Origin: Chitinophagaceae bacterium
GTDB lineage: Bacteria; Bacteroidota; Bacteroidia; Chitinophagales; Chitinophagaceae
Direction of reading: 5' to 3'
NCBI GenBank assembly: GCA_026785745.1
Contig: JAJAZO010000276.1
Coordinates: forward strand, 1 to 5,421
DNA length: 5,421 nt
Below, piece by piece: positions 1-5,065 of the stretch (its first letter is position 1; every line of letters begins with the position of its first letter). The notes beneath the pieces are model-generated. The model was not told the origin of the DNA and did not search any database. It saw nothing but the letters and a program-made list of their open reading frames with translations. A program made the translations under genes and the position numbers.

Positions 1-204
1 GCTCTCAGCCTATTGTTTTATCTTTTGCCGACAACCAACCAATATGCAATCAACATCAAACCCATTCAAAAACCCTGTTACCGCTATAATATAAACGGGG
101 CTTGTTTTATATGGGATTTTTTCCTGGCCGGTAACAAATTTAGAAATAGTCCCATTGAGCCTGGCACCAACGGGGCTTTCGTAATTTCAAAAGCTTTTAT
201 ATAG
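1..204 (+). other. Left-edge region without a supported gene
   Basis: No confident gene is seen here. One plus-strand frame is open from the window edge to a TAG at 202-204 (67 codons). Its product is rich in Ile, Asn, Phe and Tyr, as expected of AT-rich non-coding DNA, and has no motif I recognise. A second frame, entering at position 3, ends with TAA at 87-89 and gives a 28-residue tail. An AT-rich hairpin follows it (arms 89-96 and 104-112) and then six T at 117-122, so it could be the end of a gene lying to the left. The two readings cannot both be right and neither is strong. From 205 to 289 there is only the hairpin listed separately and an A/T-rich leader for the next gene. Confidence 0.2.
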
Positions 205-234
205 CCATACAAATATTAATGGTTTGTATCGGCT
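203..234. other. Inverted repeat, possible terminator or operator
   Basis: The arms AGCCATACAAA (203-213) and TTTGTAT-C-GGCT (223-234) pair over 11 bp with one bulged C at 230 and a 9-nt loop. The hairpin starts at the stop codon of the open frame ending at 204, so it could end a transcript from the left. The following sequence is C/T-rich and not a clean T-tract, so termination is uncertain. It also lies 56 bp upstream of the small gene at 290 and could be a regulatory site for it. Confidence 0.35.
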
Positions 235-289
235 TGCCCTTTTCTCTGCTGGCAAATAAGCATTACCTTTATAAAAAAAAATAATTCCT

Positions 290-454
290 ATGTCATTGCT
301 CAATCAAAACAATAAGAAATGCAAAAAGAAAGACGCTAAAAAAAACAGTGTAGGTAATGCTACGGGCGGATCTAAGTTTATACAGAAATCCGGTAAAGCA
401 TCGGGAGGATTTGTAAGCAAACAAGCCAATACAGGTTCGCAACGGGGAAGCTAA
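290..454 (+). CDS. Small lysine/glycine-rich protein, 54 residues, function unknown
   Basis: This short frame encodes a 54-residue, strongly basic, low-complexity protein. It begins MSLLNQNNKK, continues with a lysine cluster at about residues 9-18 (KKCKKKDAKK), and has a Gly/Ser/Lys-rich second half. That half contains two similar elements, GGSKF at 26-30 and GGFVSK at 39-44, and the protein ends in TGSQRGS. There is no signal peptide or membrane segment. The ATG follows an A/T-rich leader typical of Bacteroidota starts, and a weak -7-like TACCTTTA lies at 264-271. The coherent residue bias and clean start and stop suggest a real gene; the antisense frame over it reads as random. It is probably cytoplasmic, and the basic character would suit nucleic-acid or ribosome contact, but that is a guess. 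It converges on the msrB gene with 13 bp between the stop codons. Confidence 0.62.
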   Translation: MSLLNQNNKKCKKKDAKKNSVGNATGGSKFIQKSGKASGGFVSKQANTGSQRGS

Positions 455-467
455 AAGCGAACTGGGT

Positions 468-1013
468 TTACTGCGGCTTTGAACTTGTTGGAGCTTTACC
501 ACCTTCAGGCACAAATAGCAATGCTGCAGAATTCATACAATATCTTTTCCCGGTTGGGTCTGGACCATCATCAAACACATGGCCCAGGTGTGAACCGCTT
601 TTGCTATCCACTACGGCCCAGCGAACAGACCCAAAACTTTGATCTTTTAATAGTTTTACGGCATCGGATGTAATCGGGGCATAAAAACTTGGCCAACCTG
701 TTCCTGAATTAAATTTTGTTTCCGAAATAAATAATGGCTGTAGTGAAGCCGCAGAATAATAGGTTCCTTTTTCGTAGAAATGATCGTATTTCCCAGTACC
801 AGCTCTTTCGGTTCCTTCCTGCCGAAAAATGTAATATTGATCAGTTGTCAGCATTGACTTCCATTCTGCTTCGGTCAGCCTTATCGGGTACACAGTTTTA
901 CTATTGGCCACTGGCGGGTTTGGATATTTATCCTTTTTTGTTGTTTGTGCCGTACCACAACTTGCTGTTAACAACGTTATAGCTGTTAATAAGATAAAAT
1001 ACTGGGTTCGCAT
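468..1013 (-). CDS. msrB: Lipoprotein peptide-methionine (R)-S-oxide reductase (MsrB)
   Basis: MsrB reduces methionine-R-sulfoxide in oxidised proteins. The 181-residue product starts with a lipoprotein signal ending in LTASC, so Cys19 should be lipidated and the enzyme should act in the envelope. The SelR/MsrB domain spans about residues 43-168, with GTERAGTGKY (67-76), SGTGWPSFY (103-111), HLGHVFDDGP (142-151) and the catalytic Cys159 in RYCMNSA. Both zinc CxxC pairs of the common MsrB form are missing: the usual CxxCG position reads SAASL (87-91), and the stretch before SHLGHVF has no cysteine. The usual resolving cysteine of SGCGWPSF is Thr105. Cys159 is thus the only cysteine after lipidation, which suggests direct regeneration by an external reductant. 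The gene lies 144 bp downstream of the response regulator on the same strand and may be partly co-transcribed, though a palindrome lies between them. The family call is firm. Confidence 0.94.
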   Translation of the reverse strand: MRTQYFILLTAITLLTASCGTAQTTKKDKYPNPPVANSKTVYPIRLTEAEWKSMLTTDQYYIFRQEGTERAGTGKYDHFYEKGTYYSAASLQPLFISETKFNSGTGWPSFYAPITSDAVKLLKDQSFGSVRWAVVDSKSGSHLGHVFDDGPDPTGKRYCMNSAALLFVPEGGKAPTSSKPQ

Positions 1014-1090
1014 AAAAAAAGTTTTATAGTTGTATAAACGAAATATCTGTTTACGGGGTTTTCTAAAAAGTAAAATTATTGGCCAAATTA

Positions 1091-1121
1091 TATTCCTCTT
1101 GTCGTTTAAATGACAGGAATA
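1091..1121. other. Imperfect palindrome between the response regulator and msrB
   Basis: The core TGTCGTTTAAATGACA (1100-1115) is a near-perfect 16-bp palindrome with one G/T mismatch pair. Outer arms TATTCC (1091-1096) and GGAATA (1116-1121) extend it, with an extra TCT on the left side. On the minus strand the hairpin lies 36 nt past the response regulator stop and about 78 nt before the msrB start. No T-tract follows on either strand, so it is a poor intrinsic terminator. It could be an operator or an RNA-processing hairpin. Confidence 0.4.
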
Positions 1122-1157
1122 AAAAAAGCGATGAAATTAACATTCTACAACACCAAA

Positions 1158-1874
1158 TCAACGTTTCAAAAATTTACCTTTTAGCAATTTGTCCATCACC
1201 TCATCTTTTTGATTGCGGCTGATAGGGATATGCTGCTGACCGATAAGTATATCATTTCCTTCAATCGTATCAATCTTTGAAGCAGCCACGATATATGACT
1301 TGTGTACTTTGAGAAACTTATCAGCCGGCAAATAATCTTCTACTGATTTAAAAGTAAGGTAGGTCATATACTTCTTTGCCGGCGTATGAATGGTTACATA
1401 ATTCTGTAGCGCTTCTACATACAACACTTCATCAAATAATATTTTGACCAGTTTATTATCGGCTTTAATAAAAAAATATTCTGTAGCGTCTGCTTCTTTA
1501 CTATTTGTGTTCCTTACTTCATAATACTCTTTTGCTTTTAGTACGGCTTTAAAAAAACGGTCAAAAGAAACAGGCTTTACGAGATAGTCAAGAGCATTTA
1601 CTTCAAACCCTTCCAGTGCATATTGCGGATAAGCAGTCGTAAAGATTACAGGTGGCGGATTCTGCAATGTTTTAAAAAATTCAAGCCCGGTTATTTTCGG
1701 CATCTGAATATCGAGAAAAAATAATTGTACTTCGCCCCTGCAAATCATCCCGGCAGCTTTCAACGGATTATCAAATTCACCAACAAGATTCAAAAAATCC
1801 ACATCGGCAATATACTCCTTCAGGCCTTTTCTTGCCAGCGGCTCATCATCAATAATAATGCAGTTGATATTCAT
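1158..1874 (-). CDS. LytTR-family response regulator
   Basis: This 238-residue transcription factor is the output half of a two-component system. The N-terminal receiver domain (about 1-120) has the acidic pair Asp9-Asp10 in IIIDDEP, the phosphoacceptor Asp55 in FLDIQMP, the switch Thr80 in FTTAYPQYA, and Lys100-Pro101 in YLVKP. The C-terminal LytTR DNA-binding domain (about 132-235) is marked by VLYVEALQNYV, FLKVHKSYIVA and HIPISRNQKDEV. Length and layout match the LytR/AlgR/AgrA type; all the expected receiver residues are present. Its ATG overlaps the stop of the upstream kinase gene as ATGA, so the two are translationally coupled and almost certainly partners. LytTR proteins bind two direct 9-bp repeats 21 bp apart, and such a pair occurs upstream of the kinase gene at 2917-2946. 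The ligand or signal cannot be read from the sequence. Confidence 0.96.
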   Translation of the reverse strand: MNINCIIIDDEPLARKGLKEYIADVDFLNLVGEFDNPLKAAGMICRGEVQLFFLDIQMPKITGLEFFKTLQNPPPVIFTTAYPQYALEGFEVNALDYLVKPVSFDRFFKAVLKAKEYYEVRNTNSKEADATEYFFIKADNKLVKILFDEVLYVEALQNYVTIHTPAKKYMTYLTFKSVEDYLPADKFLKVHKSYIVAASKIDTIEGNDILIGQQHIPISRNQKDEVMDKLLKGKFLKR

Positions 1875-2893
1875 GATAATTGGAGGTTTAATTGTATTGA
1901 AAATGTTTCTTCTGCCTTATCAATTTTTAGTTCCTGTTTTCCAGGATATAAAAGTTCCAACCGTCTTTTTACATTATTCAGGCCGATGCCGCCATGCTGT
2001 TCTGTTGCTCGCTGCTCTTCCCTTGAATTAGTAACAGAAAAAATGAAACTGTTTTTCACCAGGAACATATCCACTTTTACAAAATTTGGTTTATCATTAA
2101 AATGAGAAATATGCTTGAAAGCATTTTCTACAAATGGCACCAGCAATAACGGCTCAATAGAAAACCCTTTAACATCCGGTGTACAGTTAAACTGAACAGT
2201 ATATTTTTCATCCTTTCTCAACTGCTGCAAGTCCATATAATCCTTCAGGTAATGTATTTCCTTTTCAATGGGTATCTTATCATCCTTTACCTCATACAAC
2301 TGGTAACGGAGCATTTCAGAGAATTTATGCAAAGCCCCTCTTGCTTCCTGGTTGTCTTTATGTATCAGAAAATAAACCGAATTCAATGAATTGAAAACAA
2401 AGTGAGGATTGATCTGCGATTTCAGAAAATTCAGCTCAGCTTCGGCTTTTTCTTTGGCCGTCTCTATCATCCTTTGCTGTAGTTTACCATAATCAAGCAT
2501 TAGCTTTACTGCAGCACCGGCAATAACAAGAAAAAAATGCGGGATAATATTATCATACAAACTTTTTTTCAGATTTGCCGACCAATTGATAAGTGCCGGA
2601 CTATTAATCACCCTGCCGAGTATATTCATTTTGATTATACTGCTGCAAAATATCATGGCAATAAAAATAATAGCAAACCATACGTAGTATTTTTTGTAAA
2701 GCAACCGGGGAATTAATACATAGTTGGTAATATAAATCATCAACGCCAGCTCTGCCACTTTTATAAAAGTTACTATAAAAGCTTTCCGTTGCGTTGAATA
2801 ATCATCCATCCGCAGAAAGTACCATACTCCGAACACCAGCATCCAGAAGAATACATGATGTAACTTGTATTTTAACAGTCCGCTGTTTTGCAT
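1871..2893 (-). CDS. LytS/YehU-type sensor histidine kinase
   Basis: This 340-residue inner-membrane kinase is the input half of the system. The N-terminal half carries about four hydrophobic helices (roughly 12-28, 40-62, 70-88 and 115-134) with no recognisable extracellular sensor domain, so sensing is probably within or near the membrane. A short coiled linker (about 136-157) leads to the His_kinase domain of the LytS class, with phosphoacceptor His164 in SQINPHFVFNSLN. The ATPase region has the N-box in PFVENAFKH (253-261) and the G-box GGIGLNNVKRRL (301-312). The domain order and motifs match Bacteroidota kinases that pair with LytTR regulators. The start follows an A/T-rich leader, and the first helix begins soon after Met1. 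The gene is the first of a two-gene operon and is divergent from the dioxygenase-like lipoprotein. The signal it detects is unknown. Confidence 0.96.
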   Translation of the reverse strand: MQNSGLLKYKLHHVFFWMLVFGVWYFLRMDDYSTQRKAFIVTFIKVAELALMIYITNYVLIPRLLYKKYYVWFAIIFIAMIFCSSIIKMNILGRVINSPALINWSANLKKSLYDNIIPHFFLVIAGAAVKLMLDYGKLQQRMIETAKEKAEAELNFLKSQINPHFVFNSLNSVYFLIHKDNQEARGALHKFSEMLRYQLYEVKDDKIPIEKEIHYLKDYMDLQQLRKDEKYTVQFNCTPDVKGFSIEPLLLVPFVENAFKHISHFNDKPNFVKVDMFLVKNSFIFSVTNSREEQRATEQHGGIGLNNVKRRLELLYPGKQELKIDKAEETFSIQLNLQLS

Positions 2894-2916
2894 AATTCAA
2901 AATAAAAGTACAAATA

Positions 2917-2946
2917 ACCATTGGCAAAAGACATTACACCATTGGC
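2917..2946 (+). promoter_or_regulatory. Candidate LytTR operator: two direct ACCATTGGC repeats
   Basis: Two identical 9-mers ACCATTGGC occur at 2917-2925 and 2938-2946, with a 12-bp spacer and 21 bp from start to start. AgrA, AlgR and VirR, all LytTR proteins, bind paired 9-bp direct repeats in this arrangement. The general LytTR consensus is roughly [TA][AC][CA]GTTN[AG][TG]; the 9-mer fits except at the fourth base (A for G) and the ninth. The proximal copy is 23 bp upstream of the kinase start, where binding would probably block or modulate the kinase promoter. Read on the plus strand, the pair points toward the dioxygenase-like gene, whose start is 113 bp away, a plausible upstream activator position. 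The rest of the 166-bp gap has only a weak -7-like CATCTTTG (3037-3044). CCATTGG is also odd-centred palindromic, so a different regulator is possible. Confidence 0.5.
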
Positions 2947-3059
2947 TGTCTTTTCCTGATGACTTGCTGGTTTGCCTTTCGTCAAGCTACATTCACCCCA
3001 TGTGTAAATTATTTCGGCATCACCTGAATACAAACGCATCTTTGGTGAAAGATTCTGCC

Positions 3060-3743
3060 ATGAAATCTCCATATTTTTTCTCAATAGCCCTGCTTATTTC
3101 TTTTTGCAGTTGTTCCCAGAACAATTCGCCATCACAGGTAAATAACAAGCCCTCAGCCAATGAAATAAAAGTGGGTGGAAGATGCGAAGGCTGTGAGGCT
3201 GTATATGAAAGCCCGGTTTCCTTTGACCTGTTAAACGAAGTGGACACCCTGCCTGATTTTAATGAGCCGGGGCCTAAAATTGAAATCAGCGGTACTATTT
3301 ATCACCAAGGTGGAAAAACAGCGGCAAAAGATGTGGTGCTTTACATTTATCACACCGATCAAAAAGGTTTGTATTCCAAAAAGGGAATTGATTCCGATAG
3401 CTATCGGGAAGGTTGGGCAAAGCAACACGGCTATATTCGTGGCTGGGTGAAAACAGATATCAACGGTTTTTACAAATTTTATACGTTGGTACCGGCTTCC
3501 TATCCTAACAGTAATAATACCAAACATATTCATCCCACAATTAAGGAACCCGGTAAAAGTGCTTACTGGATAGATGAGTTTGTTTTTGATGATGATCCAT
3601 TATTACCGGAAGAAGAAAGGACAAGAACAAAACCTGTTGGCGGTAGTGGAGTATTAAAAACAGTATCGAAAGATGGAATGCTAAAAACGAACCGGGATAT
3701 AATATTAGGGCTAAATGTGGCAGACTATCCTGCAGGGAAATGA
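3060..3743 (+). CDS. Intradiol ring-cleavage dioxygenase-like lipoprotein
   Basis: The 227-residue protein resembles the catalytic domain of intradiol dioxygenases (protocatechuate 3,4-dioxygenase/catechol 1,2-dioxygenase fold), which use non-haem Fe(III) to open catechol rings. I chose the ATG at 3060 because a lipoprotein signal follows at once, with a likely lipidated Cys18 in FCSCSQ. The frame is open back to 2865, but that would run through the kinase start and operator. A CEGC motif is at 42-45. The domain covers about 72-190, with GLY (Tyr105), RGWVKTDINGFYKF (127-140), ASYP (Tyr148) and HIHP (His156, His158), giving the four Tyr/Tyr/His/His iron ligands. The arginine usually three residues before the first histidine is Asn153. 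Substrate is unknown; the protein should be anchored in the envelope. It is divergent from the kinase operon and may be its target. The fold call is good; activity is uncertain. Confidence 0.87.
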   Translation: MKSPYFFSIALLISFCSCSQNNSPSQVNNKPSANEIKVGGRCEGCEAVYESPVSFDLLNEVDTLPDFNEPGPKIEISGTIYHQGGKTAAKDVVLYIYHTDQKGLYSKKGIDSDSYREGWAKQHGYIRGWVKTDINGFYKFYTLVPASYPNSNNTKHIHPTIKEPGKSAYWIDEFVFDDDPLLPEEERTRTKPVGGSGVLKTVSKDGMLKTNRDIILGLNVADYPAGK

Positions 3744-3751
3744 AACTACAG

Positions 3752-4228
3752 CTATTTGATAGCAAGGTCACCCTTTACTTTGTAGTAACTTATTGTTCTT
3801 TCTACATAATTGGCGATTAAACCATTTACTTTAATCAGCCATACTTCTTTTTCCTTATCAAATAACACTTCTACAAAGCCACTCGAAACATTGACATAAG
3901 AAACCTGGTCACCGGCATGGAAAGAGTATTTGGCTCCTATCTCACTTTTTCCATTAGGAGTTGTTGAAATCTTATATTTTGTGCTTTTTAGTTTTTTTAT
4001 CCCGAAGAATAGTGTAAACATCTGTTCTCTTTGCTCCACTACCACCGTCAAATCACCTTTTACACGATACACTTTAAGGGTGGCGGGTCTTGCTTCAATA
4101 AAAAAATTGTTGTTGGTAACTGTATCTAAAATAAAAATAGGGCAACGCTTTAATAAAGTATCCCTTTCCTCCTGCGCATAGGCAGACACGGTGAACACCA
4201 TAAATAAGGATAAGATAAAGCTTCGCAT
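3752..4228 (-). CDS. Exported protein of unknown function
   Basis: I do not recognise this 158-residue protein. It begins with a typical Sec signal peptide (MRSFILSLFMVFTVSAYA, cleavage expected after Ala18), so the mature form of about 140 residues is periplasmic or secreted. There is no lipobox, no further membrane helix and a single mature cysteine (Cys29). The mature part is rich in alternating hydrophobic and charged residues, suggesting beta structure. A similar element occurs near both ends, VYRVKGDLTV (53-62) and YYKVKGDLAI (148-157), which may mark the two edges of one domain or an old duplication. The signal peptide directly after the Met supports the start. The gene lies 60 bp downstream of yggS on the same strand, with no convincing terminator between, and could be read from the yggS promoter. 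Its stop is 8 bp from that of the converging dioxygenase-like gene. Confidence 0.82.
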   Translation of the reverse strand: MRSFILSLFMVFTVSAYAQEERDTLLKRCPIFILDTVTNNNFFIEARPATLKVYRVKGDLTVVVEQREQMFTLFFGIKKLKSTKYKISTTPNGKSEIGAKYSFHAGDQVSYVNVSSGFVEVLFDKEKEVWLIKVNGLIANYVERTISYYKVKGDLAIK

Positions 4229-4288
4229 TGAGGTATATTAAAGCAAAAAATACGAATAATTTACTAACTATTCCCAGTTAAAATATTC

Positions 4289-4966
4289 TTACTGTTTTCC
4301 ATGTCTTTCACCAAACAGCAAACTTCCAATTCTTACCATAGTACTCCCCTCTTCTACGGCTATTGTGTAATCGCTGCTCATACCTATAGAGAGAGCTTCG
4401 GGTTTTGAGTTACGAGTTATGAGTTCGGCTTGGTGATTGAAAATTGCCTTAAGTTTTTTAAACTCTTCCCTGACCTGATTCATATTTTCAGTAAAACTTG
4501 CCATTCCCATCAAACCACAAACCCTGATATTTGCCATTTTCAAATTATCCAATTGAGTAATAATCAAATTAAGCTCTTCCTCATCCAGGCCAAACTTCGT
4601 TTCTTCCTGTGCAATATGAACCTGTAGTAAACAATCAATCACCCGGTTATTCTTCTCTCCTTCCTTATTAATCTCTTTCAGGAGTTTTAGACTGTCCACT
4701 CCATGAATCAGTTGCACAAAAGGGGCTATTAACTTTACTTTATTAGTTTGCAGGTGACCGATAAAGTGCCAGTAGATACCTTTTGGGAGTTGGGCAGCCT
4801 TATTTACGAGTTCCTGAACATAATTTTCGCCGAAATCCCGTTGACCCAGGTTGTATAATTCAAGAATATCCTCAACCGGTTTGGTTTTGGAAACAGCAAC
4901 AAGGGTTACATGTTTAGAATCAAGTTCTGCCTTTATTTGCTGAAATGTTTCTTTATTGACACTCAT
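4289..4966 (-). CDS. yggS: YggS/PLPBP family pyridoxal phosphate homeostasis protein
   Basis: This 225-residue cytoplasmic protein belongs to the widely conserved PLP-binding family (YggS, YBL036C, PROSC). Members carry PLP on a lysine in a single TIM-barrel domain similar to alanine racemase and buffer the cofactor supply; no catalytic reaction is established. The PLP lysine is Lys27 in VAVSKTKP. Other signatures are FGENYVQE (45-52), WHFIGHLQTNK (66-76), GLMGM (151-155), LSIGMSSDY (192-200) and the phosphate-binding GSTMVRIG (207-214). Length and all key residues are typical, so it should be functional. In the variable loop before LSIGMSS, residues about 181-187 are encoded by a tandem heptamer repeat listed separately. 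A -7 box match (TACCTTTG) sits 21 bp upstream, which would give a short leader. In many bacteria yggS neighbours division or proline genes; here it lies beside an acyl-CoA dehydrogenase instead. Confidence 0.96.
   Translation of the reverse strand: MSVNKETFQQIKAELDSKHVTLVAVSKTKPVEDILELYNLGQRDFGENYVQELVNKAAQLPKGIYWHFIGHLQTNKVKLIAPFVQLIHGVDSLKLLKEINKEGEKNNRVIDCLLQVHIAQEETKFGLDEEELNLIITQLDNLKMANIRVCGLMGMASFTENMNQVREEFKKLKAIFNHQAELITRNSKPEALSIGMSSDYTIAVEEGSTMVRIGSLLFGERHGKQ
4407..4427. repeat. Tandem heptamer repeat inside yggS
   Basis: Three adjacent 7-bp units occur: GAGTTAC, GAGTTAT and GAGTTCG. On the coding strand they read as repeated AACTC blocks and encode roughly ELITRNS in the variable loop of YggS. 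From memory, strings of this AACTCRT type are common between genes in Bacteroidota; that parallel is recalled, not checked. The reading frame stays open because seven-base units permute through three frames without making a stop here. Confidence 0.6.
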
Positions 4967-4976
4967 AATTTTCTAT

Positions 4977-5014
4977 CACTAAGTTCACAAAGGTATTTCA
5001 CAAAGTACACAAAG
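4977..5014. repeat. Four CAC(A/T)AAG heptamers upstream of yggS
   Basis: CACTAAG (4977-4983) and CACAAAG (4986-4992, 4999-5005 and 5008-5014) form two similar 16-bp blocks offset by 22 bp, differing at two positions. The array sits between the acyl-CoA dehydrogenase terminator and the yggS start and contains the -7 box candidate. Strings of this kind are, as I recall, frequent short intergenic repeats in Bacteroidota, so it may be repeat-family debris rather than a dedicated regulator site. Confidence 0.6.
4988..4995 (-). promoter_or_regulatory. Candidate -7 promoter box for yggS
   Basis: On the minus strand this reads TACCTTTG, an exact match to the Bacteroidota TAnnTTTG box. It ends 21 bp before the yggS ATG, leaving room for a leader of about 15 nt. 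The upstream element is weak: TTT in place of TTG at the expected 19-bp spacing (5015-5017), inside the T-tract of the preceding terminator. The match lies within the heptamer repeat and could be incidental. Confidence 0.35.
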
Positions 5015-5045
5015 AAAAAGCCATCGCTGCTTACAACGATGGCTT
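5010..5045 (-). terminator. Intrinsic terminator of the acyl-CoA dehydrogenase gene
   Basis: A perfect 9-bp stem, AAGCCATCG (5018-5026) with CGATGGCTT (5037-5045), encloses a 10-nt loop. Read on the minus strand, the stem starts 20 nt after the dehydrogenase stop codon and runs directly into TTTTTCTTTG. Stem and T-tract placement are textbook for a Rho-independent terminator. It separates the dehydrogenase transcript from yggS, so yggS needs its own promoter. Confidence 0.8.
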
Positions 5046-5065
5046 CAGCTTTTATTGAACTATTT

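Noticed and set aside
135..142. Minus-strand TAAATTTG, an exact -7 box match
   Set aside because: There is no TTG element at normal spacing and no credible minus-strand gene downstream; one or two such matches are expected by chance in AT-rich DNA.
435..462. GTTCGC/GCGAAC inverted repeat between the small gene and msrB
   Set aside because: It has 6-bp arms with a 16-nt loop and no T-tract; compatible with chance in this region.
293..514. Minus-strand frame of 73 codons
   Set aside because: It is antisense to the small basic protein and runs over the msrB 3' end; its product has no coherent features.
1079..1086. TTGGCCAA palindrome upstream of msrB, similar to part of ACCATTGGC
   Set aside because: Only a single copy with no partner at 21 bp, and an 8-bp palindrome is not significant alone.
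1725..2105. Plus-strand frame of 126 codons
   Set aside because: It is the complement of the kinase/regulator junction, both of which are unambiguous genes on the other strand.
2865..3059. N-terminal extension of the dioxygenase-like frame
   Set aside because: It would overlap the divergent kinase start and the direct-repeat site, and would bury a good lipoprotein signal that begins at 3060.
3751..3763. GCTAT-TTG-ATAGC hairpin between convergent stops
   Set aside because: It has a 5-bp stem with a 3-nt loop, no T-tract, and overlaps the end of a coding region; too weak to call a terminator.
4245..4273. Possible terminator between yggS and the exported protein gene (minus strand)
   Set aside because: The stem GAATA/TATTC is only 5 bp and AT-rich with a 10-nt loop; six T follow 3 nt later, but pairing is too weak to support termination.
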